From assembly GCA_026260175.1 (NCBI GenBank), contig JAKCWW010000008.1, positions 184,392 through 248,391 on the forward strand: DNA of 64,000 bases, given 5' to 3'. This DNA is from Reticulitermes lucifugus (taxonomy: Eukaryota; Arthropoda; Insecta; Blattodea; Rhinotermitidae). Position 1 is the first letter of the stretch. Every line of letters begins with the position of its first letter. A model generated the notes under the pieces. That model worked only from the letters and a program-made list of their open reading frames with translations. It made no database searches and was not told the DNA's origin. This document shows positions 12,260-24,049 of the stretch, in pieces. The position numbers and the translations under genes are program-made.

Positions 12260-12460
12260 ATTAAAACAGATTGCGCTTTTTAGTTGGAAATAAAATTACA
12301 ATTAGACGGAAAATGTACAATATTAAATTTAGAGGAAAAGAAAATGTGCGCTACATTTTAAGAAGTTGTAAAGATAAAGTAAGAATTCTCCCTTATAAAT
12401 ACAGATGGTGGAAAGGCAGTATAGCTCCACGCAACTCTAAACTCAGTGCCAGATATTGGT

Positions 12461-12650
12461 GAGGGTTCGGCTTCACTCCCCGGTCGCCTTGTAGCCCGGC
12501 ATTCTTTACCTAGAAGACTGAGTGGACCAATTTAGACCTGGACAATAAACAGAGGCAAGAAATCTCTGACCGTCCGTGAAATCAAACCCTGGTTGCTCCG
12601 TCTTTCATCCCGTAGGGCAGTCACTCTACTGACTGAACTAGCCCCTGTTA
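12461..12650 (-). mobile_element. tRNA-derived SINE fragment
   Basis: On the minus strand, box A is TAGTTCAGTCAGTAGAGTGA and box B is GGGTTTGATTTCA. A body follows that includes ACCGGGGAGTGAAGC. The same head and the GGGGAGTGAAGC box occur at 56960-57155, so the two are one family. Both are diverged. Confidence 0.7.
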
Positions 12651-12659
12651 CATACTATC

Positions 12660-13250
12660 ACAAATTCATGTACTATTTATACAGGTAATTATTTATACGA
12701 AGATTGGTGCTTCTGGGACATGACGCCGTGCATTCAGAAAGGTAGCAGTGCTTTTGAGGGTCCCGCTGCCTGCATATTCAAGGTAGATATTAGGATATAC
12801 GTTACTAAATCTATGATTTGTCTTAGAAAATTATTATTCAAATACGAATCATCGATGTATTAAGTTTACAATAATTTTAACTAACATACGAAGTCTGTTT
12901 TGCCGTTACTGTGAAGAACGAAATGAAATCAACCATGACCATATTATTCAAAGTTCGAAAATTCCGTTATCCAGCGCCTTGGCTGAGGATTTCTTCCCAT
13001 GGTTTGCAGCAGATTAGCGTGCAAGTCGTTCTCAGACTCTTGCAAGATCTTTTCAAAACTGGTTAAACAATAATGGGGCCGAACACGAGGGTCACGTAAT
13101 ATTCCACAGCGACACGTTTACTTTGACTATTAGTCTTGTATGTTTCAGCCCGTTAATGCACTGCCCTTTATCATCCGGTCTTGAAAAACAGGTTGTCTGC
13201 TATGAAAAGGAAGATGCGGCGTACAGAAGGATGATGTATAAAAGAATAAG
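12660..13250. other. AT-rich sequence without recognisable gene
   Basis: No reading frame, repeat or promoter was recognised. Confidence 0.5.
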
Positions 13251-13259
13251 AAGGTGAAT

Positions 13260-14000
13260 TCTCTACTCTTTTTATGTATACGTGTATTCCTTCAGGGGTT
13301 GGTGTGAAGATGGACCCTTCTACTTGGTATGGGGTCGTCAAAGGAGGAAAGGGGAAGAACGAGGTTCCTAAGCAAAGGAGAGTTTTGGCGTGGGGTGAGG
13401 CTGCTTGCACACACGCAAAGCTTCCCTTGACCCCTCAGTACTCCTCCACATTCCTCCCCCTCAACTTCTCATCCCCCCTTCTCCTTGCCCTGGCCACAAG
13501 GTCCGCATCCCAGCGCTTACTTTGCATTAACAAATACTGTAGCTACTCCCCCTACCCACAGCACCATCTCCTGGACGACTCTCCTCCACCTCCACCTCAT
13601 CATCCTAACTCCCCATACTTGTGCCGCCACTGCTGCCGCCATCAAAGGCTCCCTGGTTCGGTCGGTGTATAGTACGGTGCTGTTCGCCATCCACATATGT
13701 GTTCCGTCCTCGTATATGTACGGGACCTGCTAGCGGCCCCTTTTGCCCCTTACTGTACTGTACATAGCCAAAGTGTTTATACATGGGAAGTAATTTCCCC
13801 TGCCATCACAAAGAGAGGGAGATAGTACAGAGGGAGACAGCGAGAAAAACGAAGGACCACTTCTCCTCCGCTAGCTCCATTGAGAACAAGATCAATACAG
13901 CAGGGAAGCAAGCTTTGCTGCAGCAAGTAGCTAGACCCTGGGCCTCGAGACAAGATCTTGCTATCTGTAACCAACTACAAACATGCTGAAGGAAATTCTG
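13260..14000. other. GC-richer block, possible exon or regulatory region
   Basis: This block is clearly less AT-rich than its surroundings and contains C-rich and purine-rich tracts. The longest ORF of the window (132 codons, 13274-13672, +) lies here, but its translation is dominated by Pro, Leu, Ser and His from the C-rich tract. It overlaps frames on the other strand and resembles no family I know. At 13870-13980, mixed-composition sequence (GCAGCAAGTAGCTAGACCCT) could be a conserved element. Function unknown. Confidence 0.3.
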
Positions 14001-14339
14001 TTTCTAGAAGCCCCTACATCCATGAAAATAGTATTTTTATTCTTTAAGAAATTTCATGGCACGTAAAACTTTCATCTCACTGACTCAAAAAATTAAGATC
14101 CTTTGTTCGAACGTTCCAGACAAAACCTACTGTCGACGTACAGTGTCTTTATGGTTCCGACTTTCTTGGAAACCAATTAATTACAACTGACGCATCACTC
14201 GTTTGAAATAAAGTATTACCCTCAGGATGTTAAACAGTCCTGTATTCAGCAACGTGGCTCCAATCGACGTCTTCACACACATTTCCGTCTCTCAAAACTA
14301 ATTATGATCATTTTTTATTCTCTCACAATGGATCCCAAG

Positions 14340-14780
14340 AACAATGTGTGTGTTTTCTTTTTTCGTCCTCTTTTTTTTTAGTTCTCTCCCACTGCAAATT
14401 ACAAAGCGCTATAAAATTCTCTCCCTCTCTCTGTCTAGCGATCTTTCCACCCGCCAGAGAGATAAAGCTATATTTTGGCTGAAACTTTGCATGCGCACTG
14501 CAGCTACAAATAATGTCCCTCTGTACCTCGCCTATAGTTGTAATGGTAATTAGGAAATATTCTGTTGGCCATCCCGACAATGCGCAACAAAAAGTACAAT
14601 TTGTAAAACTTTTGGGGAGCACACACACACAAACACACACACACAGAGGAATATCATATTTTGACGCGGACGAAGCAATTTTATAAACAACATATATTCC
14701 TATCCTCAAGAAGCCTTATTAGCACGCGATTACTTGCATTATGAAGAACGGCTAATGCAATTTGCATTTTTTGCACATTT
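14340..14780. promoter_or_regulatory. Candidate regulatory block with POU octamer palindrome
   Basis: After CT-rich tracts and before a (CA)n run (14621-14643), the sequence has dense homeodomain-type cores (GTAATGGTAATTAGG near 14540). At 14754-14768 lies AATGCAATTTGCATT, which contains ATTTGCAT (a POU octamer) in near-perfect inverted repeat. This is only motif-level evidence. Confidence 0.2.
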
Positions 14781-14799
14781 ATTCCTACACCCTCTCTAT

Positions 14800-15160
14800 T
14801 TGGAATGACAACACCTTTTTTTATGGAGACCAAAAACAAGGAAAGCACCTACTCAGATCCAACATTTTACAGTCGTATTTAACATTACATATCTAAAAGA
14901 AGACTTCGCTTTTCGCCGATAATAACAGAAGTGATTGAATGGTACATTTCCATGGCATGTACGATAAGGAAATACAACAACTCGATTTGGGATACGAGTG
15001 CATGTTTATTTATTCCTAACACTCCTGTTCGTTTAGTTATTTGAAATAAAGTCTATCATCCCATAATATAACTATCACTTCATGTTTCTCACGGTGGTAA
15101 CGACATTACTCTGTTCTAGGACGTGACAAAGTGTATTACTATATATACAACACTCAAGTT
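14800..15160. other. AT-rich sequence without recognisable gene
   Basis: No feature was recognised. Confidence 0.5.
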
Positions 15161-15169
15161 CTGTTTGCA

Positions 15170-15335
15170 TGAGAGTTTTAAGGTGTTCGCGGCTGTGCAG
15201 CTGAGGATCCTCTTCTTCCAGGATATAACGCTGCGGTTCCGACGTTTCGAGATGATGTATTGGCCTCATCTTCAAGCGTCGAATTGTCCAAGAAGAATTG
15301 CGACCCTTGGAGATGAAGCCATTACTTTCCTTTGA
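15170..15335 (-). repeat. Dispersed repeat with hammerhead-like core
   Basis: On the minus strand, TTGAAGA is followed by a T and a stem GAGG/TCTC enclosing CCAATACATCA. GAAA, CGTC and GGAACCGCAG come next. The order matches the CTGANGA-helix II-GAAA-NUH scheme of the other copies, with the first core C and U damaged. The flanking ATATCCTGGAAGAAGAGGAT belongs to the repeat as I recall it from insect genomes. Short ORFs here on both strands are not genes. Confidence 0.4.
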
Positions 15336-15339
15336 AACA

Positions 15340-17695
15340 TCGGAATATGAGTACCCAGAGACGAAGCGTCATGTGTCAAAAGATCCGAAAATTTCTGCCT
15401 TTATTTTCACGGCTACAGCGATCTTAAAGATGGCAGCACATTCGCGCATTCCTTCGAAGCATTAGTACCTCTTTATCATAGTACACGGAGTCACAATCCA
15501 TTTGACCGTAAGCTTAATTATAAATATCCCATCATGAAGGAATGTTAAGAGCTTGAAAATAAAATTCCGCTCATAATCTGCATTCAGTTGTTTCCTTCAC
15601 GCTGCTGTCGCCTTCAACTCAAGAACTGACTCCCCATTTAAACTTAGTACATCAGCAGCTGCATTTGTCCCAGAATTGTTGTATGTCCTATACTTTATAA
15701 GTTGAGATACTTACAAAGGTACTGAAATTGTATTTTTTTTTCACTATGATATGTGTCTCAGTACAGACGAGTTAGAGACGTGCAGTGTTACGTCACATTG
15801 AACTACTCCATTATCAATACAAATAATTAAGCTCTTGCAGTTTAAAACTAATCTATGCATACCTACAAATAATACCGTTTTTTATGATGCCGTATAGTCT
15901 GGTAGACATTTGCGGATTTTGGAAGAACGTCCTGTCTCTATATCAGTTTGACTTGGAGGCAGCAGTGTCCTCCGGCAGGTTAGTAACCTTTCATCAGTAT
16001 ATAAGACAGCACATGCCAGAAGACGTTTCATAGAATTTGTAGTCATGGTCGAGGAAATTCCAAACCTGATAACGTGTTTAGAGCACAACAAATAGGCAAC
16101 ACGATGTGTATAACGGATAATTTGAAGAATTTAATTTTACAATAGTTCTATTTATAAGTTTCAGAAAAATATACTAATTTTCAGATATGTGCAGCTGTAA
16201 GATCTTGTGACGTATTAATAAAATCACGACATGTCTCTGATTCCTTGAACGACTGGTAAATTCTCAAGGACCGGCTGCATTGAGTTACTTACTTTTCAGA
16301 AAATTTATTATTTAAGTAAAATTTGATTAAACACTTGACGTAGGGCATAGCATATGGAAATCGTAGACAAAAAAAGATAATTTTTTGAACTGTAAATTTC
16401 ATATCAGACGGTTGTAAGAACACGAAGCGAACAAACCACAGAAACTTTACCTGCAAATGCAATAAATACTAAACTTTCTTTCCTAAGTGTTGTATTCCTT
16501 TTAAGCCTGAAATCTACTTACACAGTGTTTAAAAATTCAATTCCCAACTCTTCATTACAAAGGCCAAATAATTAATACATTTTATTTAGAGGAATAATTG
16601 CTGTTAACCCTGGTTGTATCCCAAAACACAAAAGTACACTCTGTGAAAAAATCACTAGTTCTCAAGTGAGCGAAACATAAGGTAACCAAATATATAATTT
16701 TAAATTTTCTAACTTTACAAGGACATCAATTATTCAAAATTATCCATCTGCAAACATAGTACTAAGGTCACTGATACACGCTAAAAGGAGAAGCATGCGA
16801 TGTTCGGTGAAATGGATATTACATATAACATAATTCGTGTGTTTAATCTACAATGTAAACCTTCATTCACAACAAGAATTCAATATTTCAAATCAGTTTA
16901 ATACAACGACATGATAAAATATCCTATCCACTGTAATTACCCTATTGCTAGTAATAGAAGTGATTCTGAAGCAACTTAAGTACGCCCACTGTTTGCTCTC
17001 ATATTTAAACAACACAGATGGATTCTTGTTTCACATGATAGAATAAACAATAATCATTCCGCTAGGTAACATTAGTTGGTTCTTCTATATACAGCAATCC
17101 GTATGCTTTCTTGAGGTGGGAGATAAATCACTAAATATTTTAGATGAATTAAATGATCAGAACATTAGGATAGGTTGTACCACTGATAGTTAAAGAGTAT
17201 GTGTTTTTCCTGAATACCAAACATACAACCTCTAGCCTTATTTGAATTTGGTGATAGGATTTTTAAGGGGATGATTTATGTACAGTTGTATTATTCTTAC
17301 TTATCTTGTCTCAGTACAAAATATACGATCTTCTAAAAAAAAAGAGTGTAAAAATAAAATGAGAATAAAATCTACATCTCTTTTCACTTTTTTCCCTATG
17401 ACCAAACAAGGCTTATGCACAAGTAAATGAGATTATGATCCTTACATGCTACAGAGCTTCTGAAAGCGACTTTCTTTTTTAGATTACAGAATGATTTGTG
17501 TGCAATTTATATATCTTTAAGTTCCCATTTTTACTGTGGTTTCGTAGGAAATGGCACAGGGAATATTTTACACATCATCGCCTTCGTTATTGCATTTTCC
17601 AGAAGTGTTTACAGCTGCGATATCTAACCGTAATGGGAGCGTTGTCTGAAAAATTCTTCGGCATTCTAAACAGAAATATACATGCAATGTAACAT
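15340..17695. other. AT-rich sequence without recognisable gene
   Basis: Scattered ORFs of about 70 codons or fewer with no recognisable domain. No transposon termini were seen. Confidence 0.5.
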
Positions 17696-17699
17696 TGTT

Positions 17700-17835
17700 T
17701 AACTGCCCCCTGGGACACAAATATTCATTACCGTTCTTACAAAACTCGTCACTTACCCCTATCCTGAGCCTAGTGAAATCAGTCTTTATTTTAATGGCGT
17801 ATTTCTTAAGATCCATTGTAATATAAATGCAGCTA
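17700..17835 (-). pseudogene. Non-LTR retrotransposon ORF2 C-terminus (decayed)
   Basis: On the minus strand, ITMDLKKYA matches the IKMDLREVG part of the family. After a frame change, GCTCAGGATAGG (AQDR) and CGGTAATGAA follow at the expected spacing for the AMN end. The alignment is visible mainly at DNA level, with several stops and shifts. The 93-codon ORF across this stretch is a by-product of the decay. Confidence 0.55.
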
Positions 17836-17849
17836 CTCTTAGGTCCCAT

Positions 17850-18460
17850 AGATCGTCACTTGCATCGAGATTTTTCGATTAAAATATTGATTATCATGTG
17901 CAACATATATGCTGATTGTCACATATTCTTTACCGAATAACTGCTCTGAAAGTATAGCCTATGTCACAATTCGTTCTTAGAAAATAAGTAAATAAACAAA
18001 TATAATGTTAAGGTATTAAACAAGGTTTGAACCAATGGTGCCATAAACCAGGTCTAGACCGTAAAGAAACAGTCCTAAATCCTGCTTCTTCCACGCTCCT
18101 TTATGGCCGTCTTTAAGAGATTTTTAACAAAGTAAAGTTTTTAACCTAGCATGAATAAGCTTACAATGGGACTCTAGTATAAACATATAAGGAAGAAACC
18201 ATTTCAAAAGATTCTGTACCCTGTAAAGGCACGTGTCTTCGACGTAACCACAAGTGAATAGTTTAAACATGCCTGTTTGAGACTCATTCGAATGTGTATA
18301 GGCAAAGCCCATTTTGTGAACCACACGCAAAAAAATTCCTCACGTGTGTCGAGGGCCCGGCAAATTGACTGAATCCGTGTTCCCCTATATTTGTGTTAGC
18401 AAATGATCTTCATGGTCTTTCGTAACTGGATATGACAAATATGTGGAATGGTGTCCTCTG
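17850..18460. other. AT-rich sequence without recognisable gene
   Basis: No gene or repeat was recognised. Confidence 0.5.
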
Positions 18461-18468
18461 ACTGGAAG

Positions 18469-19132
18469 CACATTCCCATGTGGGACCCTTGGCACATATT
18501 CAAAACTTGCAGCCGGGCAAGTCTAAACGACATAACCCCAGAATACATTGTGTTGAAATCTATAGTCCTACAAAGGAATACTTCCGTATTCGCACCCCGC
18601 GGCTGAAGGTGAGCAGTCAAACACGCGACTCGCCTGTCGGAACCAGATATTACCCTCTTCATGCCAGAATTCCTAAATGGGACACTTGGCACACCTTTTC
18701 ACAAGAACTATATTATTCAGGATACTTAAACCTTTTAAAGACTTAAGAGTACTGAAAGGCTAACCGTGGCTCGGAATAAGAACTTGATATTCCTGTATGG
18801 GACCCTCGCTACCCAAGAAAGGTAAACCACATTATAATATCCAAAAAACAAGCCCATTCAACCCTAATAAGGAAAAGGTGTGTAAACATGAAATGTCTCA
18901 TACTTTAACATTCAAACAGGAGGAGGTATCAGTGTCCTCACATGGGACACTTAAACCGGTCCATTGAACTCCTCTAACTAAACAGTACAGGGTGCGCGTG
19001 TCTTTTCAGGGGACGTCCTATTCTTTTATGGGGCTCTTATATCAGCCCGTAAGAGGATCTTGTGTAAAGCAATACAACATTCAACATTTATGCTTGACAA
19101 ACGATTCTAATCTCCAAATGGGAACTTGGCCT
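18469..19132 (+). repeat. Irregular array of ATGGGAC boxes
   Basis: Similar boxes of about 24 bp recur at 18472, 18669, 18789, 18932, 19018 and 19110, with a weak seventh near 19421. Examples are ATTCCCATGTGGGACCCTTG, ATTCCTAAATGGGACACTTG, ATTCCTGTATGGGACCCTCG and CAAATGGGAACTTGGCC. Spacing is 86-197 bp and not periodic, and the DNA between boxes is not visibly repeated. An isolated relative (ATTCCTAAATGGGATTTTG) lies at 34087. The 98- and 88-codon ORFs here are on opposite strands and unrecognised. I do not know the family. Confidence 0.5.
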
Positions 19133-19599
19133 GTAGGTGATATGGGTTATTGTAACCTCTGAGGGTCTAGAGTAATGGTCGTTGGGAGTTGTTATATAAA
19201 TACTAACCCTCAAGGTTCGTAGGGTCACGAGGTAAATTGCTGCCTCAAAAATGGACATAGCCCTGCTTAAGACCAAGAAGAAGCTGATGGGTCAAGTTTT
19301 TGCTGTACGTAATATAAAGTAAATGTAAAGAGGATATTTCAAGCCAAGCACACAGGAGTAACCCTATACTAAATCTACAATCGGCACAGGTAATGGAGAA
19401 GAATAAAGCTATTGTGAGTATTTGAAAATGGGACTGTTTAAAGTGTGTCATATTTAAACAAAATTTTACTTATTTACTAACGACATATTACACAACAACC
19501 AATTTTATCAAGCCCATAATAATTTAATACAAAAAATTATATATCTGTGACATTTGAGGTTCTCTCTAAGGTGAAAATAAAGACTAAACCCTTTTGAGA

Positions 19600-19710
19600 T
19601 ATGACATCGTGTAGTTTCGTAAATATATACCAACGGTTCGTATGAAAATACTACCTGTAACTCTGGTGCCTGCCTACGTCGCGACGCATCCCAGAAGACT
19701 ATAATTTAAA
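19600..19710 (+). repeat. Dispersed repeat, CCCAGAAGAC-box family (partial)
   Basis: ATATACCAACGG near 19625, and GACGCATCCCAGAAGACTAT near 19681, match the spacing and 3' box of the copies at 43.2, 53.7 and 55.4 kb. Confidence 0.5.
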
Positions 19711-19944
19711 TATTGTGAATAAAATGATATATCCGTACAAAAATTATACTTTTTCATTACTCAAAACTTACAACTTCATGAATGTACAAATAACTGTAGC
19801 GTCTACAAGTGTAATGCACTGAAGCACTCAGTCTCTTCTAGATGCAAAATTTCTGTTTTTCTGAAGAAACCTTTTAGTGGTGGCTTCTATATAATGAAAT
19901 TTTGCGATACTGATGTAAAGGTCAGTAAATGAAAACACATTTTT

Positions 19945-20095
19945 CCACACACGTATTCACAAATTCATACATACATACATTACATTCATTTCATATTTAC
20001 ATACATATATACATAAACACATGCATACATAGATACGTACAAACCTACATACCTACATACATGCACAATACATACATACATACAGATAAATATGA
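19945..20095. repeat. Imperfect (ATAC)n microsatellite
   Basis: CATACATACATACAT-type runs with interruptions. The 83-codon ORF here is rich in Tyr, Ile, His and Thr from the repeat and is not a gene. Confidence 0.85.
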
Positions 20096-20199
20096 ACACA
20101 AACACTTTTCACCCTACAGCATTATATACACAGACGGTTCGAGAAATTTGGACGTAAGCATTCCATCATGCGTATCTTAAGAAACTTCGAGGCGGCAAT

Positions 20200-20880
20200 C
20201 CAGAAAGGGAGATTTTCTTCTCAATATTCACTAAGAAATAGCGTCGTGGAGTCGATAACCGAGAATTTTCAGAGACAATGTTGTATTTGTTATGACTTTG
20301 GTAGGCTAACATTAAATCTGTATAAAGTTACCACCTAATGATTAAAGAAGACATAAAAACATGACTACCATTATCATTAGTGTTAATAAGCATAACAGAA
20401 CTTACCATTTGCCTCCCGATTCTTAAATAGATGATAACCTTCAAACAGGTTCAGTGAATTCCTCTTGCCATGGAACAATCTGTTGAAACCAATAAAAGGT
20501 TTGTCAATACAAGTTACACTATTCATCTAAAATTAAGTATTATGTCTTTTTTATAAAATCCATTCTTTACAGTCTTACTTAAAAAGGAAAATATACAACT
20601 TATGAAGTCCGCTTAACACTGATCTCACTCATAAAAGTCGATGCCTATGTAATTAGAAACTGCAGGATAATGGCACAAGCAGATGCATACATAAAATAAT
20701 GAAGCAGTTATTTTATTGGGTTATTTAACATCTTTAAATCTTTATTGATCATTTAGAATCAACTGATAAGGCGACTGTGACGATGCAGCACAAAACGTGG
20801 AAAAAATCCTCAGCATATTATCATGGGATAGTAGTCCTATATTCGTCTGAACACACAAAGGGGGAACACAATGTAACACT
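20200..20880. other. AT-rich sequence without recognisable gene
   Basis: No feature was recognised. Confidence 0.5.
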
Positions 20881-20883
20881 GAA

Positions 20884-20960
20884 GATTTCTCAGGGCGAGT
20901 ATTCGAGCTAGCGACCTTCCGAATAATAAGGATAACTGCTATCCCCGACGTGTAGATCGT
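20884..20960 (-). mobile_element. Probable tRNA-derived SINE head
   Basis: On the minus strand, GGGGATAGCAGTTATCC, then TTCGGAAGGTCGC and AGCTCGAATACTCGCC, resemble the box A to box B part of a tRNA-derived SINE. The body is not recognised. Confidence 0.35.
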
Positions 20961-20969
20961 AAGATGAAA

Positions 20970-21730
20970 TTCATCTTTCGAATTTACACCCTGTCTTCAA
21001 CATCCGTTACCAAGGCTAGGCAGTCAACATGGCCTCCACACGTTAAACTCTTTTTTTATTTTACGTGAAGAATTCAATATACTACCCTCTCAACTCACTA
21101 ACGATTAATTGATGTTTGATTACATATGTCGCTGCAGCACGGGAAAGAGACAAATACGCTGCGGAGCCTGTAACAGACTCGTTGAAGAATGAGAGAGAAA
21201 GAAAGAGATAAAAAGAGAAAGACTCCCACATTCGTCAACATCGCACGGCGACTGCAGTATCTCGATCATCATTCATCGGTCCTCACATTGCAGAAACGGT
21301 GTCGGTTCCCAAGACACTTCGTATAACCCTGCGAACTGTCTATTGCTGGCAAACAGGTTTAACGGGTCACGCTTCTCCGATACGGGTCGCTCTAATAATC
21401 CTAGGGTATGAGGCCTATACACATACAGACACAAACCGTCACCTCTAACATTATAGCTGCTGAAAAATATTGTCAAGTCTGTTAAGGAGGGAAAGATTTC
21501 TTTCAAGATGAAAACCAGCATAATATTTCGTCCAACATTATTGTCCAACACCTAAACCATTATACTTATGTTAAAAGACACTCTACCCCAGCCATCTTCA
21601 TCGTAATTTGACAAGAAAATTAATAGCTTTTTGAGAGACAGAGATAGAAAGAGAAATACTCAGTTGCGAACCTTATTCCTGAAGGCACGACATTTATTCT
21701 TAAATAACAGAAATGCACATAGAAACAACA
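20970..21730. other. Sequence without recognisable gene
   Basis: A purine-rich run lies at about 21190-21225. A 92-codon ORF on the minus strand (21273-21551) in a slightly GC-richer patch matches no family I know. Confidence 0.4.
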
Positions 21731-21735
21731 CATAA

Positions 21736-23020
21736 TAAATAGGAATGTCTTCTGACGTAAGACGCCTTTCAGTCTTACAAACAACCGATAGTAAATAGGA
21801 CTGTCTCCTGACTTGTGACGCCTTCAGTCTCACACCAATATTAAGTAAGACTGTCTTCTGACTTGTGGCGCTTTAGTCTCACAAAAACCGATAGTAAATA
21901 ACACTGTATTCTGACTTGTAATGCTTTCAGTCTCACAAAAACGCACAGTAAATTAGATTGTTTTGTGACTTGTGGCGCCTTCAGTCTCACACCGATAGTA
22001 AATAAGACTGCATTCTGACTTGTGACGCCTTCAGTCTCACACCGAAAGTAAATAAGACTGTATTCTGACTTGTGACGCCCTCAGTCTCACAAAAACTGAT
22101 AGTAAATATGACTTTTTCTGATCTGTGACGCTTTCAGTCTCACAAAAAAACACATAGTTAATAAGACTGTCTTCCGACTCGTGACGCCTTCAGTCTCACA
22201 AAAAAGAGACAGTAAATAATATTGTCTTCTGACTTATGACGCCTTCATGCTCAAAAAAACCGATAGTAAATAAGACTGTCTTCTGACTTGTGATACATTC
22301 AGTCTCACACCGATAGTAAATAAGACTGTCTTCTGACCTGTGACACCTTCAGTCTCACACCGATATTATATAAGACTGCCTTCTGACTTGTGACAACTTC
22401 AGTCTCACACCGATATTATATAAGACTGCCTTCTGACTTGTGACAACTTCAGTCTCACACCGNNNNNNNNNNNNNNNNNNNNNNNNNNNNNNNNNNNNNN
22501 NNNNNNNNNNNNNNNNNNNNNNNNNNNNNNNNNNNNNNNNNNNNNNNNNNAGTCTCACACCGATAGTATATAAGACTGCCTTCTGACTTGTGACGCCTTA
22601 AGTCTCACACCGATAGTAAATAAGACTGTCTTCTGCCTTGTAACGCTTTCAGTCTCACAAAAACACATAGTAAATGAGATTTTATTGTGACTCTGGACGC
22701 CTTTAATCCTACACCAATAGTAAATAAGACTGTATTCTGACTTGTCACGCCTTAAGTCTCACAAAGACTGATAGTAATTAGGACTGTTTCTGACCTGTGA
22801 AGCTTTCAGTTTCACATAAAACACATAGTTAATAAGACTGTCTTCTGAATCGACGCCTTCAGTCTCACAAACAAGAGACAGTAAATAAGACTGTCTTCTT
22901 GTTTCTGAACCCTTCAGTCTCACAAAAAGAGACAGTAAATAAGACTGTCTCTTGATATCTGACACATAGCAGCCTGAGGAAGAAGGACAGTAAATAAGAC
23001 TGTCGTCTTGCTTGTGACGC
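21736..23020. repeat. Satellite array, unit 50-56 bp
   Basis: About 25 tandem units share AGTAAATAAGACTGTCTTCT, then GACTTGTGACGCCTTCAGTC, then a TCACACCGAT or TCACAAAAACCGAT junction. Junction length (CACACCGAT, CAAAAACCGAT, CAAAAAAGAGAC) sets the unit size. Right-hand units are more diverged. Each unit holds a short inverted repeat, AGACTG and CAGTCT, about 22 bases apart. An 88-base gap lies inside. Short minus-strand ORFs are products of the repeat. Confidence 0.95.
22463..22550. other. Assembly gap (N run)
   Basis: 88 unknown bases inside the satellite. Confidence 1.
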
Positions 23021-23367
23021 TTAGCAGGCTCTTAAAAATTTGTCAATGTTTCAAAGTAATCCACCACCTCTATCTTAAACTCCGAAGATAAAGGCCAGAT
23101 TTCTCCGAAATATTGGTGAAAATATTACAGTGTCACATGCTATAAAACAGTGTTTTTTAGTCACTGTCATAAGAACACCGAACGTCACAATCAAAAACAA
23201 ATTCGTAACATCTCTTATTGTAATCCGCATTTATAAAATCCAATTGCTGAAACCACAGCCTTATGCATCTAATTTAACATATTTTGCTGTGATAGGTACG
23301 TCTACCACCACATTACCAAACGTTACAAGTTCTGATTTTAGTACTAGTGTAATACTACCATCACCAT

Positions 23368-23369
<2 letters not shown>

Positions 23370-23410
<41 letters not shown>

Positions 23411-23427
23411 GCTACTGTTACTACTGT
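23370..23427. repeat. (CTA)n microsatellite
   Basis: About 17 CTA units with interruptions near the right end. The poly-Leu tail of the 99-codon ORF here comes from it. Confidence 0.95.
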
Positions 23428-23439
23428 AGTAATACGACT

Positions 23440-23600
23440 GAAGAAACTTGGTTTGTTTTCAGCAGAAACAAATTTTTTCCGTTCTTTAAACCCTCAGGGC
23501 TTCTTTGGGGCCCAAAGAGAAGGCTATTCAATTGGGTAAAGGGGGAAATTTATCCCGGGGCAAAGCAGCCTGTGTGTGAACCTGATCACTACCCCCCATC
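23440..23600. other. Homopolymer-rich, GC-richer patch
   Basis: Short runs such as TTTGGGGCCCAAA, AAAGGGGGAAA and CCCGGGGC follow the CTA microsatellite. This could be natural or low-accuracy consensus next to a repeat. No gene was recognised. Confidence 0.3.
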
Positions 23601-23949
23601 TTGTGTGCAGATCAAGAACGATTACAGCGATATTTCCACTCCAGAATATGCCTTCGTATCGTGCACAGGGGCAAAATTATATCCTTTTATTTTACAATAA
23701 ATTATGCAGATTCGTGTGGTACACTAAAACCTACAACCAGAACTTCTCAGAAATTAATTTTTTTATCTCTCTAAGCACTGTTCTGTATATCGTTAAATAT
23801 CGTTAAATATATAAACAGGCTAAATATTGTATAACCTTGAATTTATTGTGGTAGATCATTTCAACCTCAGACAGGTCCGGATAAATAATATGAATAATTC
23901 GTTCTTTTAGATGTAAGTCTGAATCGTCAGAGCGTCTAAGCAGAAGATG

Positions 23950-23979
23950 AGGAGATGGAGGAGGAGGAGGAGGAGGAGA
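23950..23979. repeat. (GGA)n microsatellite
   Basis: GGAGGAGGAGGAGGAGGA with flanking purine-rich sequence up to about 24040. Confidence 0.9.
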
Positions 23980-24049
23980 ACGAGGGTAAGGAGAGGAAAA
24001 AGAAGATTGCGAGGAAAAATAAAAAAAGGAGACAGTAAGAAATAATTCT

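Noticed and set aside
13274-13672. 132-codon ORF as a gene
   Set aside because: Composition comes from a C-rich tract, frames on both strands are open, and no domain or splice context supports it. One or two ORFs of this length are expected by chance.
21736-23020. CRISPR array
   Set aside because: Spacers are not unique: the whole 50-56 bp unit repeats. No cas-like gene is present and the DNA is eukaryotic.
23428-23560. Cloning vector remnant (TAATACGACT like a T7 promoter, and CAATTGGGTA)
   Set aside because: The match stops after 10 bases, and the rest of the promoter and polylinker is absent.
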